Source of the DNA: Polyodon spathula
Lineage: Eukaryota; Chordata; Actinopteri; Acipenseriformes; Polyodontidae
Assembly: GCF_017654505.1 (NCBI RefSeq)
Contig: NC_054534.1
Coordinates: 24,475,689-24,539,688, forward strand
Length of the DNA: 64,000 nt
Reading direction: 5' to 3'
The position numbers and the translations under genes were made by a program. How positions within the stretch are numbered: the first letter of the stretch is position 1; the number at the start of each line of letters is the position of its first letter. Under the pieces are notes generated by a model that was given only the letters and a program-made list of their open reading frames with translations, was not told the origin of the DNA and searched no databases. Positions 1 to 58,481 of this stretch are shown here, one piece after another.

Positions 1-600
1 AATATTGGACATTGGTCTTTTCTCACAATTTCACACCTCACAACTCAATGCTATGGAATAATAGAGTGATCAAAATAAACAAGAAATCTGTGTTTAAAAA
101 TTAATGGCTTGATGAAAATGTTATATTTGTCAGAGATTCACTGGATGTTCAGGGTTTTAATCTATCTTATAATGGTTTACTGGATGCTCAGGGGTTATAT
201 TTATCTTACAATGATTTTCTATGCAAATGTAGCCTCTTAATTACAAACAAAGAATTAAATACAATTATTAAAGCCATACCCAATGATTTAATACACCTCA
301 ATAGAGGTTCACTTCAGTATTATGAAGTTAATCCTACTTACCCAACCTTAATTAATTTCTAAATAATAAATATAATAACAAATGGCTTTGTGATGGTCTA
401 AATATGGCCATATTTAATTATATAAACTCTTGTTTGTTTTGTCTAATCTCTAATATTGAATCTTTACAACATTTATTTTATTCTTCCCAGTGTGGGAATG
501 GAATTCATACCTGGTTGTCTATAAAAATGTCAAATTTGATGTGTGATGACATTATATGCTATTTTATTGCAACCTGTAATAGTTTATTGTAAATCTTACT
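1..600 (+). mobile_element. L1-like LINE, ORF2 C-terminal remnant
   Basis: Translation on the plus strand gives a decayed match to the end of an L1/Tx1-type ORF2 protein. It has a W-L-D-E-N-V-I-F-V-R-D block, an L-S-Y-N-D-F-L block, then A-I-P-N-D, and near 430-500 a Cys-x2-Cys stretch followed by E-S-L-Q-H-L-F. That order (conserved W..I..V.D, LSY..F, AIP, then C..C...E...HLF) is typical of the region after the reverse transcriptase. Several in-frame stops show it is dead. The left part lies outside the window. The family call rests on motif order only. Confidence 0.55.
137..214 (+). repeat. 39-bp tandem duplication inside the LINE remnant
   Basis: Two adjacent 39-nt units (137-175 and 176-214) share roughly 80% of their bases. 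Because 39 is a multiple of three, the duplication repeats 13 codons in frame (S/L-L-D-V/A-Q-G ... L-S-Y-N). The divergence between units suggests it is old. Confidence 0.75.
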
Positions 601-1762
601 ATTTTGTTAGCAAATTTGTTTATTCACAAATGTAAATGGGGAGGCTTGAAGTCTTCGGTCATAACCTTTACTCATGAGATCAAGCTTTATCAAAACCTCA
701 AATTCTAAACTAGCATGCAAGTCACATGATTTGATAACCCAATGCCTCTTTGTTTAATGAGGTTAAACAGTTTACAATTGCTTCATGTTATGCCTCTCCC
801 AACATGACATTAATGCAATCTGAATGTAATGTTTAAACTCCTATTTTATTTCTCCTTCTTTGTTCTCATGTTCCTTTCCACTGTGTAGCTCGTTTCTATT
901 GTCATCTCATCTCTGAGATCTGGCCCTGTCATTTGGCGCCGTGAGCCTGCCCCTGATTGATTTATCAATCCTGTTCTGTTGATCGAGTTAAGATCAGACT
1001 ATTATTGCCACGACACCAATCAACAACAGCAGGGTTTTTTGCAATTGTTATAAAATTCCATATTGCAAAAAAAAAGGGGGCATGTTTTTGCTACTGATTG
1101 CTAGTTTTTGAAGTCCATCACATCTGGTGACATTTTAGGACGTTGCTTGCCATCAAGTCAGAAAAGAGGAAAAAAAATATAAACAGCAAAACAGCAGAGC
1201 ACCAGGCGTGCATTAATGGTATGTACAAACATTCACTCACTTCATATTTTCAGTATCGACTGGTTGTATGCATAGTGATGTTCTTTTTATTTATTAAGTG
1301 ATATATTTATTTTGTGTTATTTTATTATTAATAATGAGTTATTTTATTTACCGGCACGTGTACACTCTGCAGAAGGTCTTTTGGAATCTCAATGGTTAGA
1401 AATGTAAACAATTACAAATCTTGTGTACAATGTATGTCCCATGCAAGATTGTTTTTTGGTGACTTACAGCTGTGGCTAAAAGTTTTGCATCACCCTATAG
1501 AATTAATACAGCTTCATGAAGTTCAATGAAACCTAGCAGAATAATATTACCTTAACATACTGAATTACATACCGCTTTTTACTTTTCCACATACTTAACG
1601 AAGTTTAGTTTATTCTTTTAGTGTCCTACCAGGACAACGCCATTAAACTGTGTCATCAATTAATGTCAGTAATGAAGCCTTTGAACAAGGAAAAATAACC
1701 AAACATGAATGATTGCTTATCATTTTGTGCTGTCTCTTTTATATGCAGGTCAAAGGATAAAC
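601..1762. other. Region upstream of the STARD4-like locus
   Basis: No coding exon is recognisable here. The stretch holds a MITE fragment (1465-1610). A GT-type donor context at about 1203-1222 (ATG followed by GTATGT) could be the end of a non-coding 5' exon of the STARD4-like gene, but nothing in the sequence proves it. No clear promoter was seen. Confidence 0.35.
1465..1610 (+). mobile_element. TA-flanked MITE, left-end fragment (copy 1)
   Basis: It begins TA-CAGCTGTGGCTAAAAG and continues with TTTTGCATCACC and CTTCATGAAG-type sequence, matching the left halves of the copies at 20715-21047 and 29114-29462. The right half is absent, so this is a truncated copy. The TA flank and short inverted ends suggest mobilisation by a Tc1/mariner-type transposase. 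Confidence 0.65.
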
Positions 1763-1864
1763 ATGGGAAGTTTACCTGATGCTAGTGTTCTTTCTACACA
1801 GATTCATAATACCCTCATCAGCTACCACAGCACTGGAGAGGAGTGGAGAGTCGCAAAGAAAACA
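1763..1864 (+). pseudogene. stard4: STARD4-like coding exon 1
   Basis: There are 34 codons from ATG to W-R-V-A-K-K-T, ending in phase 0 before a strong donor GTAAGT at 1865. An acceptor-like TATGCAG lies 14 bases upstream of the ATG, so the start codon sits in the second exon of the transcript. The mammalian protein starts at the equivalent position with one more residue. Confidence 0.8.
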
Positions 1865-2074
1865 GTAAGTACTTCTGCTACAATGAAGAGAAGTACTGAG
1901 GCAGGCTCCAATTAATAAAGAGTTCAATGGCATCATTAATTATAGTGGCAGTGTGTCTTTGTGGCAGTTTAGTGGACCTGGTTATCCATGTCAGTGTTTT
2001 GATTTCTTGCTGCACCTATATTGTGGGAGATGACAGTTCATGACTGGTTAGGACCTAGATGGGCTTTCTCATGT

Positions 2075-2470
2075 ACCCCATTCCAGGGCATGATGTTAAG
2101 GTCATGAAGAGCAAGGCAATGTTGCCTTTGTTGGGCATGAAAATTCTGGGGCACCAAGGCAGTTCTAGGGGGCAAAATGTAAATCCATCTCACTAGGCGA
2201 TTTCATACGCATTCATAAAACAACAAAAAATAAATACAGATCCTATTATGTTGAAGAAAGTTGAATTCAGACAAACACAAGTCAGTGTTTTCTGAGTGAT
2301 TCACACACTAATTGTTACAAAAATAAAAATATAGGGGGTAATGTTCCTTTGTAAAAATTAAATAGAATAAAAAAATCAAATTTAAAAACATAAACTTTCA
2401 TAATGAAAAAATACAAAGTGTGAATATTGAGGGTATTTTTAGTAAAGTCTGTCACCCTGTTAACAAGAGC
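2075..2470 (+). repeat. Unclassified interspersed repeat, copy 1
   Basis: This stretch matches 52100-52510 in the opposite orientation. Shared landmarks are AGGTCATGAAGAG, GCCTTTGTTGGG, GGGGCACCAAGG, TCATAATGAAAAAATACA and GTCACCCTGTTAACAAG, in the same relative order. No open reading frame or clear terminal repeats are visible. It lies in intron 1 of the STARD4-like locus. Confidence 0.7.
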
Positions 2471-3751
2471 TAACTATAGCGCTTGTTGGTGTCCTGTAAT
2501 TACAGCTTTTTTTAAACCCTCTATGCCATGTGTTTCATAATGCATTAATTCAATGCATTTTTAAATGCTAAAAATAGTATTCTTTCAGAAATTGAGATTT
2601 TCATGGAGAATTTGATATTATTATTACACGGCACTGGTTCTAATCCATGGAAATTGTGAAATCCATGCTCACCATGAAAAAATACAGCCTTGGTGATACA
2701 ACAGCACAAATAAGAGATGTCAGTGAAGGGGAAGTTAAAAAAGCTAGATTTTCAGGCAAACTGACGATTTACCTGTGGCTGGAGTTTAATAACGATATTA
2801 GTTGTTTGGTCTGCAGTGTCTGCATAATTGAAGTTTGCTCAACACTGTGACCTGTACAAACAACGTGGCTTTGAAAACAACCTGAAATAGAATATTTGCC
2901 AGGCAATGGAGAGTGCTCTGCATCACAATGATGTGATGGATGTACATAATGTTAGATTTACATTGGAGAGACTTTATATAGTTTCACAGCTCTTGAAATA
3001 TACAGTTGCAAAGGATTTACAGTTTTGTTATGGTGCATTGCTGGACACTCCATTCAGGAAAATAAAGGAATGCTGTTTTAAAGCATACACATTCTAACCC
3101 CTTTTGTGAAAGCACACGTTTAGTTAAAAAGCAGAGTTACGTAATGTAGTGAGAATGTATTACATAAAATAAATGAAAACAGAAATCGATGCACTTCAAG
3201 ATTGTGCTGTCTTTCCTACTCGTTTCATAACGCAGGGAGCTGCTACTTGAACCATGTCATAGCTACTTGATCAGTTTTTTGTTTTTTTTCGTGTAAGAAT
3301 TGCAGCAAAACTAATAATCTAACTTTTGGTTGTTTTGGGGGGAATAAAACCGAATTACAACACGGCAATTTATATAAACTAAAGACATGGAAGGAATAAT
3401 GTAGTACTGCACTTAACTGCTCCATACCTTACCATATTCTACTACTGCTCTTAATTATAACTGCTTACTGCACTTACTGTACTACTTTTAAGCACTTACT
3501 GTACTTTTGTTTCTTATTTAGCATAATTTAATGTACCATTCTGCGTAACAGAATTTATAACAAAGTATTTTAATTTAATATGATGGTAACAGGGATTCAA
3601 GTAATTGTATACCTGTAGTACAATTACATCTGAGGTAATTAAGTGTTGATTGTATTCTAGCTGATAGAATAATGTTTGAAAGATTATTGTAATTTACATA
3701 GCAATATTTAAAATAAATATAATAAATGTCATTTTTTTTTCTTTTTTCCAG

Positions 3752-3801
3752 AAAGATGTAACGGTATGGAGGAAGCCACCTGAAAAATTAAATGGATTTC
3801 T
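3752..3801 (+). pseudogene. stard4: STARD4-like coding exon 2
   Basis: The exon follows a pyrimidine-rich acceptor ending CCAG and encodes K-D-V-T-V-W-R-K-P-P-E-K-L-N-G-F, then two bases of a leucine codon. The donor is GTACTT, weaker than the other donors of the gene. Length (50 nt) and phase agree with the family. Confidence 0.75.
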
Positions 3802-4129
3802 GTACTTTGTTTTTTAAAATGTCCTAATAATTCTGTTTCTTTGTTATTTGTACGGTTAGAAATTATAATTGGCTTCCTTGTTTAAAAATAATGTACATTT
3901 ATATGCTGTTGTGAAAACTGTTTAAGCTACTGATAGAACACCCCAGTGGTGCATGCATAAGCATTGTATAATATGATGCAGGCTTTACTACATTAGGGTC
4001 ACGTCTAGTCTTGCTTCCTTGTCCTCCTGAACAAATCCACTAGTTTGTATACTTTATTGTATTGTTGCTACATCACACAAAGGGAATAATAGCTTTCACT
4101 AGCAATTTAAACATGTTTTCTTGTCTTAG

Positions 4130-4221
4130 TTATAAAACTGAAGGGAATGAGCCCTGGTCCTTACCGGCTAGACTGGGACAGTTTGATTACCTCTATGGAC
4201 ATTGCTGAAAAGTTTGACCAG
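4130..4221 (+). pseudogene. stard4: STARD4-like coding exon 3 with a 35-nt deletion
   Basis: The exon starts in one frame with L-Y-K-T-E-G, matching the family's L-Y-K-A-Q-G. It then jumps to another frame reading P-G-P-Y-R-L-D-W-D-S-L and continuing M-D-I-A-E-K-F-D-Q to a good donor (GTGAGA). The roughly twelve residues that should lie between, including the I-D-D-L segment, are missing. Reading through in the first frame meets a TGA within the exon. Confidence 0.8.
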
Positions 4222-4395
4222 GTGAGATTATATAATATGAACAATAAATAAAATACTGCTAAATTTCTACGGGGAAGGTAAAATTATTGTCAGTTACTGA
4301 CTGAAAGGAACATTTCTTCCCAGATTGGCTCTTTTCCTGGCATTCATTTCTGATGTTATTAGTAATGTCTGCCTGTCCTGCTTAACAGTTATGTA

Positions 4396-5394
4396 CAGGG
4401 GCCTACCAAATTCACAATACATTTTCATAAATTTCACAGTCATAAGATTTTAAAAATCACAAATTTCACGGTTTCAGTTGTTTAAATTTCACGGTTTCAG
4501 TTGTTTAAATTTCACGGTTTCAGTTGTTTAAATCTTATATTTCACGGCGGTGTAACAAAGTATTATCGTAGTTAAAAACTGCAAGTGTTAACAAAAGCAT
4601 GTGACTAACAACGTAGAAACGCTAAAAGAAAATCGAATCGAAATCCAGAGCATCACTCTGATTGTGACGTTTCTGTTTATGTTATTATTTAAATGTCGTT
4701 GTATGCAACAGTAACTCAAAAACTATTCTGAAATGCTGTTGTTCTTTCATTCCCTGTCTCTGCGGTGTAAATGCCTGTCGTATTTAGACACAGTGCTCTC
4801 TGCATCCACAGAGTTTGTTGGAATTGACAGACAGACAGCGAGGGCAGGGACGGGTCTGTAGCTGGACATATATCCGGACAAAAAATTATAAACGTGAAGT
4901 CTGTGAAATTACTGACGTATTTATTTATTTCTGCTGCGTGTTTGTTTTTTGTTATTTTTGGTTTTTTTATTTATTTCTTCTCATACTACTACTTGGTGTT
5001 TATTTGTCTTCCAAATTATTTTACTTGATCCGCTGCAGTAATGACTGTAGCACTTTTTGATTTATTTTGGACACATTTATAATGTAGGTCTAATTTGACT
5101 CGTCTAACAGTACTACCAATTGAGATACCGAAGGTCCTACTAAACCCGCCCGGATGCCCGTGTCTACCAATCAGTGAGTAGAGCCCAGGTATTGGCTGTT
5201 GTCAAGTGTCAATCAATAAAGCATGTCCTGTTCGTGATGAGCTTTCTTTTTTTAAACAAGCAAACAATCGTATCAGGAACCTGTAACGGTACATATAACT
5301 GCATTGGATTTTACTATAGGGTAAACGTACACAAAAGACCAGATTTCACGGTACGTGACGCATTTTTCACATCCGTGAATTTGGTAGGGCCCTG
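4396..5394. mobile_element. hAT-type non-autonomous DNA transposon, 999 bp
   Basis: The left end reads CAGGGGCCTACCAAATTCAC and the right end is its inverted near-match GTGAATTTGGTAGGGCCCTG. Both sides carry the same 8-bp sequence GTTATGTA (4388-4395 and 5395-5402). An 8-bp target duplication with CAGGG-type ends is the hallmark of the hAT superfamily. No transposase is encoded. It sits in the intron between 4221 and 5756 of the STARD4-like locus. Confidence 0.9.
4461..4529 (+). repeat. Three perfect 23-bp tandem units in the hAT element
   Basis: The unit AAATTTCACGGTTTCAG plus TTGTTT is repeated three times without mismatch, inside the left subterminal part of the hAT element. The element's subterminal TTTCACGG motif recurs elsewhere in it, so these may be amplified transposase-binding sites. 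Confidence 0.9.
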
Positions 5395-5755
5395 GTTATG
5401 TACAAAGCCTCAGGGTGTGTACATGCTTGAGTAATGGGACACATTATCTTTTTTATATATTTTATTTCTCATTATGAATATTAGCCATTTGTTCAGTTGT
5501 GCACAAAATTACCTGGAGGGGGAAGGGAGCAGTGCTACTCTCTATTCTGACAAATCAGGCAAAGTTCATTTGTTTTCCCATTACGGCAACATAGAAATAT
5601 ATATTTAGACAATTTCAATCCTATATTCCAAGTTTTTTTTTTCGGAAACATTTTGCAATGTATTTGCTGTCTGATGTTTAATTGATTCGCCTGGCTCATA
5701 ACTTGCTGTACATGTAAAAACCACCCATCTAACTGAAATGCTCTTTCTACATCAG

Positions 5756-5864
5756 GGCTGTTGTATGATGCGCGACACCACAGCAGGGTGGAACATCATT
5801 GCACCAAGAGAGTTCATTGACTTCTCCTGCACTGCAGAGTATCAGGATGGACTCCTGTCTTGTG
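5756..5864 (+). pseudogene. stard4: STARD4-like coding exon 4
   Basis: It encodes G-C-C-M-M-R-D-T-T-A-G then W-N-I-I-A-P-R-E-F, ending L-L-S-C-G. The family has Q-L between the G and the W, so six bases are missing in frame, and the usual M-R-Y is M-R-D. Acceptor (CATCAG) and donor (GTGAGA) are good. Confidence 0.8.
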
Positions 5865-6347
5865 GTGAGAGTTGCAGCTGACAGTCGTTTGTGTACTGGG
5901 ATACAATAAACAAGCTGTTTTTGTGCAAGTAAAACTAAGGGAAAAAATGTCTTAATGTGGTAGGTAAATGGCAAGAGATTAATTACAATACCTGGCAACA
6001 ATCCCATTTGATTGAAGTAAAAATGTGAAGGAACAATAATACAGTACTTGACGAATTTCTCATTTCAGGCACTGCCAGTGACCAATAGCAAAGAGGAATA
6101 AATCATTTGGCTAGATTGTATTTTTATTTGAAATAGTCCTTGAAATAGGAGTGCTTTGTAAATAAATCAGGAACATGTCCTGCATCATTTTTAATCTTTT
6201 TGTTTCATCTAATATAACTTAATATTTCTGTTTGACACTAATTCAGCTATATCGTCTTTATCTGAGCTGCTGCATTGTTCACTGAATGAACCCTTCATAC
6301 TGGGGTTGCAATGTGTAACATGAAACGCGCCTGTTCTTTTTATGAAG

Positions 6348-6574
6348 GTGTAAGCTTCGACTATGGTGAGGCAGGGCAGAGCTGTGTCCGCTGGTTCAAT
6401 CACCCACGTGACTGGTCCTGTGTTCCACAGAAAGACAATGCAGACCACAGCCTCCTGACCGGCTACATACAGACTGATCTCCGAGAGATGCTGCCACAGT
6501 CTGCAGTGTTCTCTGCCATGGCCAGCACTCTGGTTAATTTCTATACAGACTTAAGGAAGGCGTTGAGAATGTAG
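6348..6574 (+). pseudogene. stard4: STARD4-like terminal coding exon
   Basis: The exon opens V-S-F-D-Y-G and carries the strongly conserved [16 protein letters not shown] and M-A-S-T-L-V-N-F-Y blocks before TAG at 6572-6574. The usually conserved V-R-G-x-N-H-P-C-G-W-F-C-V-P segment reads [14 protein letters not shown] here, several changes within a few residues. Confidence 0.8.
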
Positions 6575-6848
6575 TTCCTAATGTTCTACACTCTTTAAAG
6601 GAGCATAACCCTAGCAATGCAAAACAGCTCAGGGTAGGTCATACAAACCTAGTAGATGTTTTTCAGTGTTTGATATACTGCTCTATGGATATCATTTCAT
6701 GTGTGCATGTATCCTGTTTGATAGAAGCCTTTGGTTCAGACAGGTTTCTAGTAAGATTTTAATTAAAACGTATTCCATAAGTTCTTTCTGTGAAGATTTC
6801 CATAATAGAAGTCAGCATGAAGATATATATATATATATATATATATAT

Positions 6849-8101
6849 AGGACCAAAAAATGGAACCATCAATGTAGTCACTTAATAGGGCGTTGGGCCA
6901 CCATGTACGGCCAGTATGGCCTGTATGCGCTGTGGCATAGAGTCTACCAGCCTCTGGAATTCTGCAGGAGGGATGCGGCACCATTCTTCCACGAGAAAGT
7001 CAGTCAACTCACGACAGATTGATGGAGGTGGAAAATGCTGTCTCAGGCGTCGTTCCAGAATATCCCATAAAAGCTTGATTGGGTTCAGATCTGGTGACTG
7101 AGAAGCCATGATATATGGATAATATCAGTATTATGCTCATCAAACCATTAGTTGGCGACCACACGTGCTCTGTGGATGGGGGCATTGTCATCCTGGAAGA
7201 CATCCCCCTGGCAGGAAAGAAATGCTACAACATGGGGTGAAGATGATCACTCAGTATCATTATGTAGCGATTAGCATTGACCTTGCCTTCTAAGGGAATG
7301 AGTGCACCCAAACCATGCCAGGAAAATGCGCCCCACAACATTACGGAACCACCAGAACCCATCACTGTTGTAACCAAGCACTCAGGGATGTAGAGTTCTT
7401 TAGTTTGGCGCCATACGTGCACTCGTCCATTTGTAGAGAACATGGTGAAGGATGATTCATCTGACCATATCACATTTCTCCACTGCTCGGTAGTCCATTG
7501 CCTGTGCTTTTTGCACCACTGGACTCGCAAACGTGCATTGCCAGGTGTGATGAGTGATTTGTGCACTGCAACCCGACTGTGGTTTCCCGCTCTGTGGAGT
7601 TCTCGGCGGACCGTTTTGGATGAAACTGGCTGCTTGCGGCCCAGGTTAAAATTTGCAGTCAATTGATCTGCAGTTGCTCGCCTGTTTTGCCTTCCACTTT
7701 GAATTAATGCACGGATATCAAGATCCTGGAGTATGCGCTTCCGCCCACTGTTGCCCTTTGCTGATGATGTCTTTCCCTTGGAGTTCCATACCGACATCAC
7801 CTTAGACACCGTTGCTTGTGAAACATCAGCTAAGTTGAGCTGTCTTGGTCACTGAAGCTCCTGCCAAACGCACCCCAACAATCACCCCTCTTTCTAAGTC
7901 ACTGAGGTCTCCTCTTGCAGCCATGCTAGCCATAATTATAGGCAACCAGGCCTGTCTAGCATTTTTATACATGACCCTAAGCATGCTGGGATGTTATTTG
8001 CTTAATTAATGCATGACCCACACCTGTGTGGAAGCCCTTGCTTTCAATATATTTGGTGTCCCTCATTTACTCAGGTGTTTCCATTCTTTGTCCACTACCT
8101 A
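6849..8101 (-). mobile_element. Tc1-like DNA transposon (about 1.25 kb), inactive
   Basis: A broken Tc1-type transposase lies between degenerate inverted ends. The left end follows a TATATA run (AGGACCAAAAAATGGAA) and the right end, on the other strand, reads AGGTAGTGGACAAAGAATGG, so both share an A/G-rich start and an AATGGAA-type core. Both sides abut TA dinucleotides, as expected from TA target duplication. Exact ends are blurred by the flanking (TA)n. Confidence 0.85.
6882..7809 (-). pseudogene. Tc1-like transposase pseudogene
   Basis: The main open part (7225-7809) carries the N-terminal and central regions. Recognisable pieces are a Q-N-R-R-A-T-A-D-Q-L paired-type helix region, the first catalytic Asp in V-I-W-S-D-E-S-S-F, and G-G-S-V-M-L-W-G-A-F. 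After frameshifts the C-terminal part appears at 6882-7109 with S-P-D-L-N-P-I-K-L-L-W-D. In active Tc1 relatives the residue after N-P-I is the third catalytic acidic residue, and here it is Lys. The enzyme cannot be functional as written. Confidence 0.85.
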
Positions 8102-9118
8102 TATATATGTTTCCTTAGATAATGCCTCCTGGTTTGAGGCCAGTCTGTGGAGAAAGATTTCCACATCTGCCGTTTAAAAGTCATCAGAATGTATGAAGTT
8201 GTTCTAATTCTGCAGATAAGGGATGGTTCAAAGTTTAAAAATAGGAAATATTCTCCTGAAGTTTTAAAATACTTACCAAGAACAGTGAGTCCAAAAACAT
8301 TTTAAATCCCAAGTACCATTCACAGGTAATAAAGGGATGTTGGGTAAGGAGACTACAGCAAAGTGGTGCAAAATATTTAATGGTGCTTGCTCAGGAAATA
8401 AAAGTAGTCATTTCCTTTGGCGTATTTAGAAAATGGTTTGACAGATTACTGAATCTGATATTTATGGTATGCATGCTTGCAAGTTCAATAGTGTTTTGTT
8501 TTCTACACCAACATTATTCAGGTGTCAAAGTGCAAATATGATTGTAGCACAGATCACAACCAAAGTTGTGACAATATTGACTTCCAATATTACGCACAGA
8601 TTTAACACTCCTATTTTTCAGGTAATGATGACGTGTATGTTATGTTGTACAGAAAAGTTTGTCCTAATAGAAAAACCTACGATAACTCTTGCTTACTCCC
8701 ATTCTGCGATACTGTGGCTCACTTGCTGGAAATATCAGAAACCGTGTTTTACATTAGTTTTGGGACAAGCCAAAAGAAAAGGCACATTTCTAGTATAAAA
8801 AAAAAGCAGCAGGGGGATCAAGGAAGGCTTCTTTTACTCAAGGCGAGTAGTGTTGAGTGGTGTTAGGGTTACAGAAGCTGTGATCACAGATCAGAACACA
8901 CGGGACCAGTGCATTTACAGTATATTCCAGTATACCAAAGGGCATTAAATGGTAATTACTCCAAAATGCAGAAAGCTTGAATGTAAAGTTCAGTTTCTGC
9001 TTCCAGAGCATGACGTGCTAAAATAATTAGTGTATTTTGTTGTGGAAAATGATTACACTAAAAGACATAGTGACTGAAGGTACTACTTTGAAATCCTTTG
9101 TTTCCAGTTGTCGTTGCG

Positions 9119-9149
<31 letters not shown>

Positions 9150-10766
9150 CAAAAACCAGCAATAAAGAAAGCACTTTCAATTTAGGGCATCTAGAGTACG
9201 CACACATAATGACTCATAAGTTTGGTGCTAACTTTGTACTGGAGAAAGGCATAGTTAATCTGGTCCACAAATGTAATGCTGATGAGCATTTCTTGTATTT
9301 AAAATATGTATGTACTGTAAAGAAACATGTTGGTATATGTTCCCAAACCTTGGACTTTTTCACCAGGAAAATGTCATTTTCAGTGTGAAGTTGTATTGAA
9401 TTATATGTTTGAGTGTATGTATGTATACCATGAAACTTTTTTTTTCTTAAGTAGGTTGGTGTCTCCATGTAGTCCATCAGTCGTTTTCAAGTTTATATGC
9501 ATTTAAAAACTGAAGTCTCTATTTTGAAGCAAGTGCAAAGGCAAATTACTGTAACTTTAATGGACTATGCTGCTACACTAGCATATCCTTGCTGTACTGC
9601 TGTCTTTTTACATTTTTACAATTGTTAGGCTTTTTTCCCCCAGTACGATTTTGCAATATTTCGTTCTTATTACCCCTTTGTTTAGTCCACCTAATTTACA
9701 CCTGCTGACCTCTTAATCAAGTGATATGCTGCTAAACACAAACAAACCAACCAGTTTTTTCATTACTGTTTTTATATTGAATCTTAGGAGCATGACATCC
9801 CATGGTTTAAAAAAAAAAAAAAGAAGAATTTTAAAAGTCGTGTTTGAGTCGCTGTATGGAAATCAAAGTGGTCGGTCAGAGACGAGAAAATGCAATTACA
9901 CCCCGACCACGCATTACCTGAAGACTATAGGAATAAAGAATAAACAAACACACCGGCAAATAAGTTGCGTAGAACACAAGGCTAGCTCTTCACCCATTTA
10001 CCAGGTTGGTTGTTAATATTATACATTAAAAAAAGCTGCCCAATTTTTGTGACATTCAGCCCATTAGCCATAATAAATACAGGTATATCATAAAATATAT
10101 ATATATACACACACACAAGTTGAGGAACAGCAGAGTGGTACATTTTTAAAAAGACCCAGAATAAAAGCAGTGCAGTCCATAGAAGCAAATGTACAGTATT
10201 TGCCATGATTGCTAAACATTAAAATTCTGTTGTACTGGACCTGCAGTGCCTTGCAACCCTTAGTGCTGCAGTAAAACAAATAGGGGAGCTTATTAAAAAT
10301 GGAAAATTAGACATCTTTGAGGTTTTCATACAAAATGCCTAGACAAGCTCTGTAAATATCTTGCAGTAGAACATAATGACAATTCCATAATCTGCTAAAT
10401 ACAATGCTGTAGATCAGATCTAGTCTTTTTGAGCAAACCCTGTTTTTCACACACAGCTCTTTACAGTATCAGTGTAATAAGGTATGAACTAATATTTGTT
10501 GTCACTAATACAATGTACAAACCAGTGAAGGTACAATAAGGCATTCTCTTTACAAGATCAAGAATTGGTACAATTGCATGGCCATTCGGAATAATAATTA
10601 ATTTTCCATCTTCTGTAGTTAATGGAATGTATTTCGCATATAAATCTAACACACTACAGTTCTGTAAACAGTTTGAAATATTAAACTACCCAAAGCAATT
10701 TCCAATACCTTACAAAACATCAGCAACAATCATTGAATGCTTACTATATAGAGATACAATGCTGTC

Positions 10767-11603
<837 letters not shown>

Positions 11604-12006
11604 TAATGGTAAACATACTATTAAAATACAAGCATTCTAATAAGCACAAATTAAAGACTCATCACCCGTTGAAATCCAGAAGCAGCCTAAAATAAACAAA
11701 TGCAAGGAAAATCTGGTCCAAGTGTGTTTTTAAACACTTGGCATTTCATAACATTGTGCCCATTCACATGTCACATTGGAAGTCTCATGCTTGTTATTTT
11801 TCTTTGTTGACAAAGCATCCCCATGCATTAGAAAATAAGGTGTCACACTTGTGAATTGTCACAATTCCAAACCTGTTCATTGCTGTGACCACTATTGTAT
11901 GATCTCATTAAGAAAAACAATGCCACTTCTCCAAAACGTTCAAAGTCTCAACAGTTATAATGACAGGTTCCAGAGGCTTTTCTGAGGCAGGGGTTGGCAG
12001 GGAGAC

Positions 12007-58239
<46,233 letters not shown>

Positions 58240-58481
58240 CTGTGTGAAGAAAATAAAGCAGAGGGTCAGCACACTGGTCTAGGATACAACACCCTCTAGT
58301 GAAAAACAATGCACGGTTTTAATACCCTTGGGTATACAAGGTTCATAACAAATCAGCAGTGAAACAGGTGACAATGTGACATCTTTTTGTCCATAATCAA
58401 CTAGATCAGTAAGCAATTTGTTTTTAATCCATTGAATGAACCACTGAACACTTCTCACATGAACAAACATTTTTACAGTGG

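Larger units (their letters stand above)
1763..6574 (+). pseudogene. stard4: STARD4-like START-domain lipid-transfer gene, apparently inactivated
   Basis: STARD4 is a small soluble START-domain protein of about 205 residues that carries cholesterol between membranes in the cytosol. Five coding exons here follow the family order: an N-terminal helix ending W-R-V-A-K-K-T; D-V-T-V-W-R-K-P; P-G-P-Y-R-L-D-W-D-S-L; A-P-R-E-F-I-D-F-S; and a last exon with [11 protein letters not shown] and a stop at 6572-6574. Position next to, and convergent with, CAMK4 supports STARD4 over other START genes. Exon 4130-4221 is 92 nt, while the family's 42 codons plus one phase base predict 127 nt. The missing 35 nt remove the segment after Y-K-T-E-G and shift the frame. 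Skipping that exon would not restore frame either (phase 2 to phase 0). The next exon lacks two codons, and conserved residues are changed in the last one. All splice sites look usable except a weak donor at 3802. I read it as a recently decayed copy, possibly a lost duplicate. Confidence 0.8.
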
